Counted from the stretch's first letter, positions 38,277 through 47,366 are shown. The stretch: DNA of 55,216 nucleotides from Pseudomonadota bacterium (GCA_022360105.1 JAKSDL010000780.1:1-55216), one strand, 5' to 3'. A program made the numbers and translations. Notes: a model not told the origin generated them from the sequence alone.

Positions 38277-41200
38277 TTACTGCCTGATGTTATAAAACTC
38301 CTTGATCTCCGGAAACATATCATTTTCATATTTTCGAAAATTCAAGAAATCCCTGTTTTCATTGTTGTTATCAATCAGATGCTTCAACTTATAAAAATAA
38401 TCCAGATATTTAAGTATTTCCCTCTGCATATCTTCTTCAAAACTGCCTGCCATGATGACAAACGTTAAATCGGAGCTTTGAGCCCGAATCAATTCCGCCG
38501 CCATCTGCTCAACCATCTCTTTTTGCCACTCCTGCAACTCGCCTTCCAACGCTTTTTTAAGATAGACATTCAGCAGTTTTTCAGCCCGCTTGATTTCCTT
38601 GTAACTCCAGATGACCTTTGGGTCACTCCATTTAACATGGGTCGCTTCGTGCCCCCAGGTTGAAGGATTGGGCATCACTTCGGGCAGGGCTTCTGCATCG
38701 ACCAGGTAATGCGAAGGCGTCGTCAAGCCGATGACATCGCTCTTTCGGTGAATTTCTCGGATCAGCTCTTCCAGAAAGTAAGGTCCTTCCGACCAATGAT
38801 GACCGAACAACTCCGCGTCATATGAACAGGTAATCAACGGTATGGTTCTGAAGACTCTTTGGCCTAATTCATGCGCTTTGTCGCACAGTTTGTTGTAAAA
38901 ATCCCGTGCCAAAACCCTGGCAGTCTCTTCTGCCTGATCGGGATTGTAAGCCTGCTTTTCGTCACTGTCTTTCGAAGTGATTCGTTTGAGGGGCAATCCC
39001 AGGTGGCGGAAATGGAACTCCCGAAAATCGGGATGACCGGCATAGCCGATATCCGCATCCCAAACCTGCGACCTGCCCAAGCGACTTCGTGGTATTGCCG
39101 CGACGCCAGTTCCGGGAATCATCACAGGATTAAACTCCTCTTCCTGAGATGCAGCGCTTCCCCACAAAACCGATTCCGATTCCACAAAGAAATAATTGAA
39201 GAATTCTGAAGAAACGAACTGCTCTGCCCCTGGAAAGAACGAGTTTTCTGCCAACCAGATTCCTTGCGGCCTACCGCCAAATAACCTGTGGTGACTTCTG
39301 GCAGCAAGCGCTACCTGGGCGTTCAAAGCATCCGACATGGCAGCCAACTCTGCCGGCATACCGTGCGTTGCTGTGCAAGTGGAGATTTCCAGGTATCCCT
39401 TTTTTTCCAAATCGGAAAAAGCACCGACAATATCTTTATGAATTTCCTGGTTATAAAAAAGATCCAAAGCTCTTACATCTTCAAGATACCTTTGGGCAGC
39501 ATGCAGATAATCCTGGGAATCCTGTCTGTTTTTGATTAGAGCGATCTGACTTTTTATAAAGGCCTGCACCCGTAGGAGATACCTGGACATGTAGTCTTTA
39601 AATCTCGGGCTGGAAACAACATAGGCCACAGGAGGGGTGATATTCAGGCTAAACTGATAATCCACACCTTCAAAAGCTAATTTTCTGAACATTCTGAGGA
39701 TGGGCAACCAGGAGTCCATACAATTTTTTAGAATCCATTCACCGGGGGGATTATGAACTTCGTCTCCCTGCGCTGTTTTTATGGGCCACTCAGTATCTTT
39801 GAGAAAAGATTCGCGAAAAGGATCTGCCCGAAATAGATTTGGCGAGTGAAAATGCAGATGCAGAATTACTTTGGCTTTATTATAAGAATCCTTCCCGACC
39901 TGATGTTTTACTTCTCTTTGTGAGTTATGAAACCAGTGTCCGGGTTTTTGATAGCTCTCTACCGCACGGCCTGTTGGTTGTAAACGGGGGACCACCACAG
40001 GAGAGGACACAGGAGTCAGTGCAAATTCAAAATTGTAATGTCTGGCAACAATCTCTGCCGAAAAACACTTGTCCGGGTCTACCTCAAAGTAAATGTTTTG
40101 ATGGGGAGAAAATATATCCGGAATATGTACGTCGAGATCCGGTCTGGCGGTCCGAACACCCAAGTATTCCTCATGGACTTTCAAGTGAAAGCCGACTTCG
40201 CGCAGTTCAACCCGCCACTGGGCTTTGATGGCATCCTCAACTTTTTTCTGATCCAATTCCCATATCGCTACCAAATGAGTTGCGCTGAATGGTTGCAGAA
40301 ACACTTCTGCAGAAAACTCCGGCCGGTTTTCCGTCCCTGATTTTAAGACGACCAATTCACGGTTGCCGTTATCGATAGAGGACAATATCCATTCACATCG
40401 CGCCTGTCGGGTGCTGTGGGATGGAAAAAACTCCCAGCGCAGATTATGGGCATTGTCCCGCTGGAATTCATGCCAGGTGTCATCCGTTTTAAACCATAAA
40501 ACCAGTTCCAAATGTGCCTGGTCCCAGGAAACTCGATTATTTATAGCAGCCAGGGCCGCTTCCGCCTCCTGGATTTCCTCTTCGGAAAAACCGATCAACG
40601 AAATCTCCCCGGAGGAATTCTCCTCTTTTTCAGCCAGAACAAAACGGTACAGCTCGCGATGAGCAGAAGTAATTTGCAATTGCAAGCGGATGCCTTCCAA
40701 CGGCTTTCGCTGCGAGAGATTCCATTCTTCCAACTGAATTTTTTCGATCATATGATCGCGCACACGGGTCCAAAATCCGAATTGCCTGACAGTCCCCACA
40801 ACCTTTCCATCTTCAATCATTCGAAAACTGCCCACGATCTTGGCTCGGTCACAATCCGGAAACCGTCGACAATAAAATCTTTGCCACAGCTCGCGAATCT
40901 TAAACGATGGATTCATTTCCGCCCGCACCTTCCATCCGCCGGAAGGACTGATCGCCGTGTAAAAACTTAGTTTGGTAGTAACTTTTTTAATCTCAAAATC
41001 AGTGGAACGAACTATGTCAATTGCTGCAAGATTGGTTATAACTTTGAATAGTTCTTCACCTTTGTCGGTTTTCAGAGAAATGAATTCAGGTCTTCCCTTG
41101 ACGTGAAAAACGGCCGGATCGTTTGATGAGACCGACCCCTGCAACTCACCATCAGCCCAAATCTCAAGAGTTCCTGCACCATTAATTTCAGTGTTGCTCC

Positions 41201-41537
41201 AAACGAGCTTATGTAGATTTTCGTGCTGAGAAACCAAATCAACCCAAGGTAGTTGTTTCAAAGCCGATTGAACCGTGTATGTCAAATGGCTCAACTGAAT
41301 TAATTCAATTTGGTAAATGACAGTTTGAGCCAAATGCAAAAAGAGAGGACCTTCCGAATTAGGACGGGCATATTCAACGGGCAAAAGGGATGTTTTTGGA
41401 TTTGCACGAATACAATAGTAATGTTCGGAAAGATCAAGGTCTGGTAGTTTGGACCAATCGAAGTAGACTTCCACAAATCCGCTACATACCTGAACGATTT
41501 TTAAACCATCCTGTTCATAAACGGATGTGAATTCCAT
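38277..41537 (-). CDS. GH57 glucan-active enzyme with DUF4912-like N-terminal modules
   Basis: A 1086-residue protein. Residues ~420-520 resemble DUF4912 (AIWELDQKKVEDA ... HIPDIFSPHQNIYFE), and the first ~400 contain further beta-rich modules of unknown kind. From ~557 a GH57 catalytic domain follows: VILHLHFHSP, the nucleophile region QGIWLAENSFFPG (Glu near 757) and the acid/base region YDAELFGHHWSEGP (Asp near 905). The C-terminal helical part is that of AmyC-type branching enzymes. It probably acts on intracellular glycogen-like glucan as a 1,4-alpha-glucan branching enzyme, though amylase or glucanotransferase activity cannot be excluded. Antisense to nothing and alone in its unit. Confidence 0.85.
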   Translation of the reverse strand: MEFTSVYEQDGLKIVQVCSGFVEVYFDWSKLPDLDLSEHYYCIRANPKTSLLPVEYARPNSEGPLFLHLAQTVIYQIELIQLSHLTYTVQSALKQLPWVDLVSQHENLHKLVWSNTEINGAGTLEIWADGELQGSVSSNDPAVFHVKGRPEFISLKTDKGEELFKVITNLAAIDIVRSTDFEIKKVTTKLSFYTAISPSGGWKVRAEMNPSFKIRELWQRFYCRRFPDCDRAKIVGSFRMIEDGKVVGTVRQFGFWTRVRDHMIEKIQLEEWNLSQRKPLEGIRLQLQITSAHRELYRFVLAEKEENSSGEISLIGFSEEEIQEAEAALAAINNRVSWDQAHLELVLWFKTDDTWHEFQRDNAHNLRWEFFPSHSTRQARCEWILSSIDNGNRELVVLKSGTENRPEFSAEVFLQPFSATHLVAIWELDQKKVEDAIKAQWRVELREVGFHLKVHEEYLGVRTARPDLDVHIPDIFSPHQNIYFEVDPDKCFSAEIVARHYNFEFALTPVSSPVVVPRLQPTGRAVESYQKPGHWFHNSQREVKHQVGKDSYNKAKVILHLHFHSPNLFRADPFRESFLKDTEWPIKTAQGDEVHNPPGEWILKNCMDSWLPILRMFRKLAFEGVDYQFSLNITPPVAYVVSSPRFKDYMSRYLLRVQAFIKSQIALIKNRQDSQDYLHAAQRYLEDVRALDLFYNQEIHKDIVGAFSDLEKKGYLEISTCTATHGMPAELAAMSDALNAQVALAARSHHRLFGGRPQGIWLAENSFFPGAEQFVSSEFFNYFFVESESVLWGSAASQEEEFNPVMIPGTGVAAIPRSRLGRSQVWDADIGYAGHPDFREFHFRHLGLPLKRITSKDSDEKQAYNPDQAEETARVLARDFYNKLCDKAHELGQRVFRTIPLITCSYDAELFGHHWSEGPYFLEELIREIHRKSDVIGLTTPSHYLVDAEALPEVMPNPSTWGHEATHVKWSDPKVIWSYKEIKRAEKLLNVYLKKALEGELQEWQKEMVEQMAAELIRAQSSDLTFVIMAGSFEEDMQREILKYLDYFYKLKHLIDNNNENRDFLNFRKYENDMFPEIKEFYNIRQ

Positions 41538-41632
41538 AAAACACTCTTGATTAATTATTAAAGTTATTGTTCCTTATGACATAGGCCTGAAGGTACGATA
41601 CGTCAACCAGTTTATCGAGGAATTTGAACTTT

Positions 41633-42265
41633 TTATAGATACAATCGTCTGTATAGACTGTAGGCCTTGAGATAGGGGAAAGTAAATAACAACAAGGACA
41701 ATGCCAAGGTAATTCTCAAAATGGAAATCTGAAGTTCCAGAGAGAATTCTTTCTCCTCCAGAAAATTGCCGGATATTTGGAGATTGTTCGTGTGGGGTAA
41801 CGAATGAAATAGTCCGGTTAGGATGCCCTGCCAATAATAGTCCTTAAGCCCGATATTGCAATGAAGCATGCTGATGCGAACCGAATTCACACAACGCCGA
41901 CAGAACCTTAGTATCACTCGCAGGGATTTTTTTACTGCTACATCGGATAATGTCCCTAATATTAAATCTTTGGTGATCTTGGGTTGTTTCTTTTTTTTCT
42001 TTTCCTTCTTTTCTTTCTTTTCTTTTTTAGCGGCAGAAGGCTCTTTTTTCTTGGTAGGTTTTTTTTTCTTCTTAAACCACCTGGTCTTTTTGTTAAATAT
42101 TTTCACATCCGTTTTTACATCACCTTTAACAAAACGGACACGAAATTTTAAGAACAGCCAGGTGATATAACAGACAGGGTTGGATTCAAACCGAACCCTG
42201 ATCGGAACGCTTAGAATGGTTATTAGTAGAAGACCAAGGGAAAGCAAAATACCGAGCGCGATCAT
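41633..42265 (-). CDS. DUF2953-like membrane protein
   Basis: The 210-residue product has an N-terminal membrane helix (MIALGILLSLGLLLITILSV split as seen), the DUF2953-like start VRVRFESNP..., a lysine-rich low-complexity linker (residues ~65-98, mostly K and E), and a C-terminal domain with an amphipathic hydrophobic end. It overlaps the GerW/YtfJ-like gene by 4 bp (ATGA), as ytfI and ytfJ adjoin in Bacillus. The function is unknown. Confidence 0.7.
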   Translation of the reverse strand: MIALGILLSLGLLLITILSVPIRVRFESNPVCYITWLFLKFRVRFVKGDVKTDVKIFNKKTRWFKKKKKPTKKKEPSAAKKEKKEKKEKKKKKQPKITKDLILGTLSDVAVKKSLRVILRFCRRCVNSVRISMLHCNIGLKDYYWQGILTGLFHSLPHTNNLQISGNFLEEKEFSLELQISILRITLALSLLLFTFPYLKAYSLYRRLYL

Positions 42266-42627
42266 CCTTCCTGGTTTGGTTTTTTGGTTGTGGCTTTTTT
42301 GACAATATTGAATAAACGATCCAAAGCTTCCGGAGCCTTATCCATCACATTTTCAATAGTTCCGGCACTGAGATTGTGAATGGAGACGTCACCTTCCTTA
42401 ACCACCACAAACGCAACCGGTGTCATTAAAACACCGCCGCCACCCCCGGATCCATCCACTTTTTTGGATGCATCACCCGACCCAAAACCAAAGCCAACCC
42501 TTACTGAGTTTACAGGAATTAGCGTAATATCACCTATACTATAGGGTTCTCCAAAAACAGTTTCGGATTTTACAAAACTTTTCAATTGAGGCAGAAAATT
42601 ATCCAGGATCGACTTTTCACTTCCCAT
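42262..42627 (-). CDS. GerW/YtfJ-family protein
   Basis: The 121-residue protein carries the family signature: FGEPYSIGDITLIPVNSVRVGFGFG, a glycine-rich linker (GSGDASKKVDGSGGGGGV) and TPVAFVVVKEGDVSIHNL. In Bacillus YtfJ/GerW belongs to spore germination, but homologues are common in non-spore-formers, with unknown role. A GGAGAT ribosome site precedes the start, and the stop overlaps the downstream DUF2953-like gene, so the two are translationally coupled. Confidence 0.88.
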   Translation of the reverse strand: MGSEKSILDNFLPQLKSFVKSETVFGEPYSIGDITLIPVNSVRVGFGFGSGDASKKVDGSGGGGGVLMTPVAFVVVKEGDVSIHNLSAGTIENVMDKAPEALDRLFNIVKKATTKKPNQEG

Positions 42628-43395
42628 TGTATCTCCGCGAGGCTTTTTTAGTTAATAAACTGTAAATTCAGATAGGTATCTTACAAAAATTGCTTTAATT
42701 TACAATGTCCCGATTATAAACGGGCGGGTCAGATTAAGCAAACCTATTTCTGGACTGTTTTGCCGACCGTCACTTCACTGACAAACCAACCTGAGATCGA
42801 TAAACATAAAAAGCGGTTTTTGCTCTTTAGCAGAGGATAGCTCATTTTCGCGTCAACCGGTTGACGGTTCCCTTATTGTCAATCCTGTGTGGTTGACACC
42901 TGCCTTCGAGATTCCTAACTCAAAGTCTCAACAAAAAATTCCGCTTATTCATAGTCCCTACCGCAATTGAAAGTCTGATAGAAATGGAATTTTATTCAAC
43001 CAAATCTCAAGCCTGGCTGGAAAACTAAATCTATAATTTTAGTAGTGCGTGGCATCAGGCTTTGAAGGTAGCCAATATGAATAGCGACTGTGCAATTCCG
43101 TTAATTTGATTTTTGAATTATGGATATCAAACCAATTCAATTAAAAAAAAAACACTTCATGGTCTGTATTTTCCTCACAAGCTCAAACAAGGCATTTTCT
43201 TCAAGATCCAATTCACCGAAATCTAGCCCACCGTTGAATCTTAACTCTAACTGCAATTTGACTTCAAAACTCAATCACAGTCTTTCTCAAAAATTCATCC
43301 TAGGGTGTAAGACATTCACAAATGACGTTCATATACTTGCTGAAAAATTTGCTCAATACAAAGGACCAAGACCTTCTGAGGAGGCACTGAATAAA
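42628..43395. other. Long upstream region of the biosynthetic cluster
   Basis: A 768-bp divergent space between the YtfJ-like gene and the ACP. It holds the palindromic operator/promoter region near 42851-42921. The reading frame is open from 43120 into the ACP, but the first ~90 codons are Ser/Asn/Lys-rich and unlike any carrier protein, so I treat that stretch as untranslated leader. Confidence 0.5.
42851..42921 (+). promoter_or_regulatory. Palindromic operators and putative promoter of the radical SAM/ACP cluster
   Basis: CGTCAACCGGTTGACG (42851-42866) is a perfect 16-base palindrome. Ten bases on, TGTCAA (42877-42882) and GGTTGACA (42891-42898) repeat its half-site as a second, spaced dyad. 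TTGACA at 42893-42898 is a consensus -35, with a weak -10 (TAACTC, 42916-42921) at 17 bases. A dimeric regulator bound here would block polymerase. The first recognised gene begins about 475 bp further on. Confidence 0.5.
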
Positions 43396-43992
43396 ATGAA
43401 AGAATTCATTAGAGATGATGTTTACACACTGGTTGAAGATATTCTGGCAAAGGTACTGGATATTGATAAAAGTGAAATCCATGCAGATTCATCGCTAATC
43501 AATGATTTGGGGGCTGAATCCATTGACTTCCTTGATGTTATGCGACGAATTGAAGACGAATTGGACATTTTGCTGCCGGATGCCAATGTATTTGAATATC
43601 TGACTCAAAAATACGGCAAGGAAGAGTTCTTCCAGGACTGTTCACTTAATGATCGAGGTGTTCAGATATTACGCATGGCTATGCCTGAAATAGAGCCTGA
43701 AAGAATCACCACTGAAACCAAGGAATTTGATATCGCCAGCTTAATTACAGCTACCACTTTCGTTAATCTGGTGGAGCGGTACTATGATGTGGCAAGTTGG
43801 AAGCCTGATAAATGCGACCGATGCGGATCGATACAAACCAATCAAATAGATCCCAATGATGATGATTATATCGATTTGAATCTTCCAATTGGGCCAATTT
43901 TTATCTGTAAGAACTGCGGTGAACTGCTAATTCCCCCAAGGCCGGAAGATCAACTGTATGAAGGGGTTGTTAACAATCCTGTTAATGCCTAA
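43396..43992 (+). CDS. Acyl carrier protein with C-terminal zinc ribbon
   Basis: From ATG 43396 the product is 198 residues. Residues ~1-75 are a carrier domain with the phosphopantetheine motif DLGAESIDFLDV (Ser42) preceded by a typical first helix. A middle segment (~80-130) has no known motif (RITTETKEFDIASLITATTFVNLVERYY resembles a second helical carrier-like end). The C-terminus has a four-cysteine zinc ribbon, CDRC (140, 143) and CKNC (171, 174). A GAGGAGG site lies 12 bases upstream of this ATG. It is the first gene of the cluster and probably presents an acyl chain to the following enzymes. An open frame back to 43120 exists. Confidence 0.8.
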   Translation: MKEFIRDDVYTLVEDILAKVLDIDKSEIHADSSLINDLGAESIDFLDVMRRIEDELDILLPDANVFEYLTQKYGKEEFFQDCSLNDRGVQILRMAMPEIEPERITTETKEFDIASLITATTFVNLVERYYDVASWKPDKCDRCGSIQTNQIDPNDDDYIDLNLPIGPIFICKNCGELLIPPRPEDQLYEGVVNNPVNA

Positions 43993-44080
43993 GAATCTTC
44001 AGGCAGAATTTCGGGTCAATGGTTTATGCCACACTATTGCACTCTCTTTTTTTAAACATAATTAAGCAAAGGAATTTCCT

Positions 44081-45574
44081 ATGAGTGATACTTCCGTTTG
44101 TTCAAAAGTAGATTCAACCATTGAGGAATCCACCCCAAAAGAGAGAAAACTGGATGAATACTTGTACCTGGGGATAACCCGGGCGATCTGCCATAAATGT
44201 TATGACGAGTTTTTGGCCAATCGCGATCCTAATGAAAAGCTGGATATGGTTGATGCTGAAATATTGGTCAAATCCGGAAAAGTGTATCTTAAAAAATACT
44301 GTCCGAAACATGGCAACACTCTTACTTTGAAATCAAACAGCATCGAATGGTATAAAAAGTCATGGGATACATCGCTTCTCAGGCGTGGAACACCGCCACT
44401 TGAATTCAGAACTAAAAGGGAACACGGGTGTCCATATGATTGTGGAATTTGTAGCGATCATCATCAGCACATCTGTGCACCGGTAATTGACATCACCGAT
44501 GCCTGCGATATGAATTGCTCAATTTGTGTTGTTACCAATAAACAAAATCCTAATCACATCAGTCTCGATGATTTTAAAAAACGTTTAGATTCCGTTATCC
44601 AGTCTGAAGGGTCTCTTCAAATTCTCATATTGACCGGTGGTGAGCCCACAATGCATCCCAATTTCTTTGAATTGGTAGAGGAAGCCAATAGCAGAAAAGA
44701 AATAACGAGAGTTGATGTCATCTCAAACGGATTGAAAATAGCAAAAGATGAAGAATTCGTTAAAAGACTGAAAGAAAACGATGTGTACATAAACCTTCAA
44801 TTCGATGGCTTTGACAATGAAAGTTCGAAAGCTCACAGGGGCGTTAGTAACCTGTTACCCAAGAAAATGAAAGCTTTTGAGCTTTTAAACAAACACAATG
44901 TACGTATTGTCATCCAAACAGCGGTGTCCAAGGGAGTCAATGAAAACCAGCTGGGAGAAATCGTCAAAGAATTTTCCAAATATGAGAACGTCACATCGTT
45001 GATATTTCAACCTCTGATTTTTGCAGGTGAAGGTGGATACAACTTCGGAGGAGATCCATTAGATCGTATAACAGGGCCGGATATCGTCAAGTTAATTGCT
45101 GAACAAAGTGACGGTCTGCTGGAAGAAACAGACTTTGATACCATTCCTTGTGCACATTCGGAATGCCAGATTGTAGCTTATCTCTGGGTTAAAGGGGAAA
45201 AGACCATGCCCTTAAGGCGGGTTATCAGCCAGAAAAAATATTTAAACATGATAAAAAATGAACTCGGAATACGCCCCGATACAAGGCAAAGCATAATTTC
45301 CGGTTCAGCCCCGGTTTCCGAAAGTTCGGGTTCCTGTTCGTGTTCCCCAACCAGTCAAATTGCTCATGTGGACCCTTTGGACAAAGACCAGATGAGCGAC
45401 TTTGAATCACGTTTGAAGCAAATTTTTATTCACCATTATATGGATGCCTACAACTTCGATTTGGGGAGACTGAAAAAGTGTTGCAATATGCTGCTGCTCA
45501 AAGACGGACGTCAGGTTCCACTTTGCTGGTACAACATCTATGAAAGAAATCATAATCAATTCTGCCGCAATTAA
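44081..45574 (+). CDS. Tetraether-synthase-like (Tes/MJ0619-type) radical SAM enzyme
   Basis: The 497-residue protein has the Tes-family layout: an N-terminal CHKC (37, 40) and CPKH (74-77) metal site, the extra cluster region HGCPYDCGICSDHHQHIC (Cys117, 121, 124, 132), the radical SAM motif CDMNCSIC (142, 146, 149), GGEPTMHP as SAM contact, and a C-terminal cysteine region (Cys467, 468, 482, 495) matching the family's auxiliary-cluster end. Archaeal Tes joins lipid tails by C-C bonds; bacterial relatives are linked to membrane-spanning lipids. Here the partner may be an ACP-bound chain. AAAGGA lies 7 bases before the ATG. The exact reaction is not determined. Confidence 0.82.
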   Translation: MSDTSVCSKVDSTIEESTPKERKLDEYLYLGITRAICHKCYDEFLANRDPNEKLDMVDAEILVKSGKVYLKKYCPKHGNTLTLKSNSIEWYKKSWDTSLLRRGTPPLEFRTKREHGCPYDCGICSDHHQHICAPVIDITDACDMNCSICVVTNKQNPNHISLDDFKKRLDSVIQSEGSLQILILTGGEPTMHPNFFELVEEANSRKEITRVDVISNGLKIAKDEEFVKRLKENDVYINLQFDGFDNESSKAHRGVSNLLPKKMKAFELLNKHNVRIVIQTAVSKGVNENQLGEIVKEFSKYENVTSLIFQPLIFAGEGGYNFGGDPLDRITGPDIVKLIAEQSDGLLEETDFDTIPCAHSECQIVAYLWVKGEKTMPLRRVISQKKYLNMIKNELGIRPDTRQSIISGSAPVSESSGSCSCSPTSQIAHVDPLDKDQMSDFESRLKQIFIHHYMDAYNFDLGRLKKCCNMLLLKDGRQVPLCWYNIYERNHNQFCRN

Positions 45575-45620
45575 CGGGGTTATTTTTTGATTGAACGAGA
45601 ATAGCGATAGGAGAACCGTC

Positions 45621-45809
45621 ATGGAAAAAAAAGTCATCACTATTTCCAGTTCCGGGTATCATGCCGGTGAACAAAAAGAGAAGAAAGTTTATCAGATTAT
45701 TGATTTGACGGACAAAAACATCCGCACCAAGAAAAAAATAGTGATTTGTTGCGGTAAGGAAACCGGATCAGGAACCAATTTTGGGCAGTGTATTACCAGT
45801 GTTTTTTAA
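45621..45809 (+). CDS. Putative RiPP precursor peptide
   Basis: A 62-residue peptide with a strong ribosome site (AGGAG, 7 bases before ATG 45621). The N-terminal ~40 residues are charged and leader-like (VYQIIDLTDKNI), and the C-terminal part has CCGKETGSGTNFGQC with cysteines 43, 44 and 57 plus Gly/Ser/Thr, a core-like composition. It lies directly before a SPASM radical SAM gene with a peptide-maturase-like N-terminus. No similarity to a named precursor family was recognised. A small structural protein of the cluster is the alternative. Confidence 0.6.
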   Translation: MEKKVITISSSGYHAGEQKEKKVYQIIDLTDKNIRTKKKIVICCGKETGSGTNFGQCITSVF

Positions 45810-45959
45810 AACTCTAAAAATATCCGGCATCTTTTCAAAGCTGTAGAAAAACACAGATGATTCCTACCTGATATAAAAACTCGGAGCAATAACTTGTCTT
45901 TGCCTGTTAAATGACTAAATTCGATCCGTGACTTATACCATTTTCCATTATGAGCAGAT

Positions 45960-47366
45960 ATGTACCTAAGCAAATATAACATCATATTCGACAATAATTC
46001 CGAGGAATACCCTGAGCACAAAGTGCTGGTTAATTTTTTAAACAGGAAGATCCACTTAATTCCTGATCAGCTTGCGGACATTGTAAAGACTAATAATCTG
46101 AATGAAATCGGGCCGTTTAACCAATTTCTTATCGAAAACAACTATCTGTATAATTCCGCATCAGAAGAGCAACAGGCGGAGCGGGCTGCAAATGATTATT
46201 ATTACGAAAAACTAAAAGAAGAGGGTCATCAATTTTTCATTTCGCCGACCTACAGCTGCAATCTGAATTGTACCTATTGTTATCAAGACAAAGTTGCAAT
46301 GCCTCGGGAAAGTGAATACATGACCTACGAAATGGTGGACCGCATAACCCAGATCATTCAGGAGAAGGTGACTGTTGAAAAAGCCCATACCGGCCCCCCG
46401 GTAGTTACCTTGTTCGGTGGTGAGCCATTAATGGCCACAAAAAAAGGAAAAAACATTGTCCGCTACATCCTGAACAAATGCAGAATGGTGGGTTTGCCTA
46501 TTGGCGTTGTAACAAATGGTACTCAATTGGATCAGTTTATTGATGATTTCAAAGGACTTAACGTTGTAACGTTTCAAATCACTCTGGATGGCCCTAAACG
46601 CATTCATGACCAGCGAAGATTCAGTCGCCAGGGTGAAGGGACATATGACAAAACGATAGCTGCAATCGAACTGTGCGTGGAACATGGCATGCCTGTCATG
46701 CTTAAAACTGTAATTGATGAACAGAACATCGACCATCTTCCCGAGTTAGCAGAATTTCTGGACGAAAAAGGGTGGTTGGACCTTGAAGATGAAAAATTCA
46801 TGATTCAACTGGCAGAAGACATCTCAGGCTTCATCCTGCATTGCATGGATTTAACGGAAAACCAGGGTTACTCAGGTAAAGTCAGCGGGGCCGACAAAAA
46901 TGTAAAAATCCTCAAACGTGTGTCTGAGATGGCAAAGTCTAACGCCTCATTAATGAAAATGCTGCGTCCGGAATCCCTGGGTGTAAGCCAGTTGTATTAC
47001 CGCGGAGAATTGCCACCGCCCAAGTTATCTACCTGCTCGGCGTCACACATTTCCTGGACATTCGCCCCTGATGGCACTATTTTCGCCTGTCCCGGAGGAG
47101 TCGCAGAACATCTTGTACTTGGACGATACTACCCTGAATTTGAAATCAATGAGGAACGTCTGGACCTGTGGCACAGCCGCGCAGTTGATAACAACCCTGA
47201 ATGTGAAGATTGCGCCTATAAGTATATCTGCGGTGGAAGCTGTGCTTCACTGGCACATGGTTTTGACATAATATATTGCCGGCCAATACATGACATCGTT
47301 CAAGTTGGTCTGGATGTTTATTTGCCCAGGATAATCGACAGAATAAGAGAAAACGGAATGCTATGA
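45960..47366 (+). CDS. Radical SAM/SPASM peptide-maturase-like enzyme
   Basis: The 468-residue protein has the radical SAM motif CNLNCTYC (Cys100, 104, 107) and a complete seven-cysteine SPASM domain (359, 377, 415, 418, 424, 428, 440; pattern CX17C with GX4C, CX2CX5CX3C, C). The N-terminal ~95 residues (LSKYNIIFDNN...) resemble the peptide-binding N-terminus of RiPP maturases. These enzymes form thioether or C-C links on precursors. It follows the 62-residue peptide and overlaps the next gene by 4 bp. Anaerobic sulfatase maturation is the main alternative, but no sulfatase is nearby. Confidence 0.85.
   Translation: MYLSKYNIIFDNNSEEYPEHKVLVNFLNRKIHLIPDQLADIVKTNNLNEIGPFNQFLIENNYLYNSASEEQQAERAANDYYYEKLKEEGHQFFISPTYSCNLNCTYCYQDKVAMPRESEYMTYEMVDRITQIIQEKVTVEKAHTGPPVVTLFGGEPLMATKKGKNIVRYILNKCRMVGLPIGVVTNGTQLDQFIDDFKGLNVVTFQITLDGPKRIHDQRRFSRQGEGTYDKTIAAIELCVEHGMPVMLKTVIDEQNIDHLPELAEFLDEKGWLDLEDEKFMIQLAEDISGFILHCMDLTENQGYSGKVSGADKNVKILKRVSEMAKSNASLMKMLRPESLGVSQLYYRGELPPPKLSTCSASHISWTFAPDGTIFACPGGVAEHLVLGRYYPEFEINEERLDLWHSRAVDNNPECEDCAYKYICGGSCASLAHGFDIIYCRPIHDIVQVGLDVYLPRIIDRIRENGML

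Noticed and set aside
40512..40970. 152-codon plus-strand frame inside the GH57 gene
   Set aside because: Antisense to a supported coding sequence with no ribosome site or recognisable domain.
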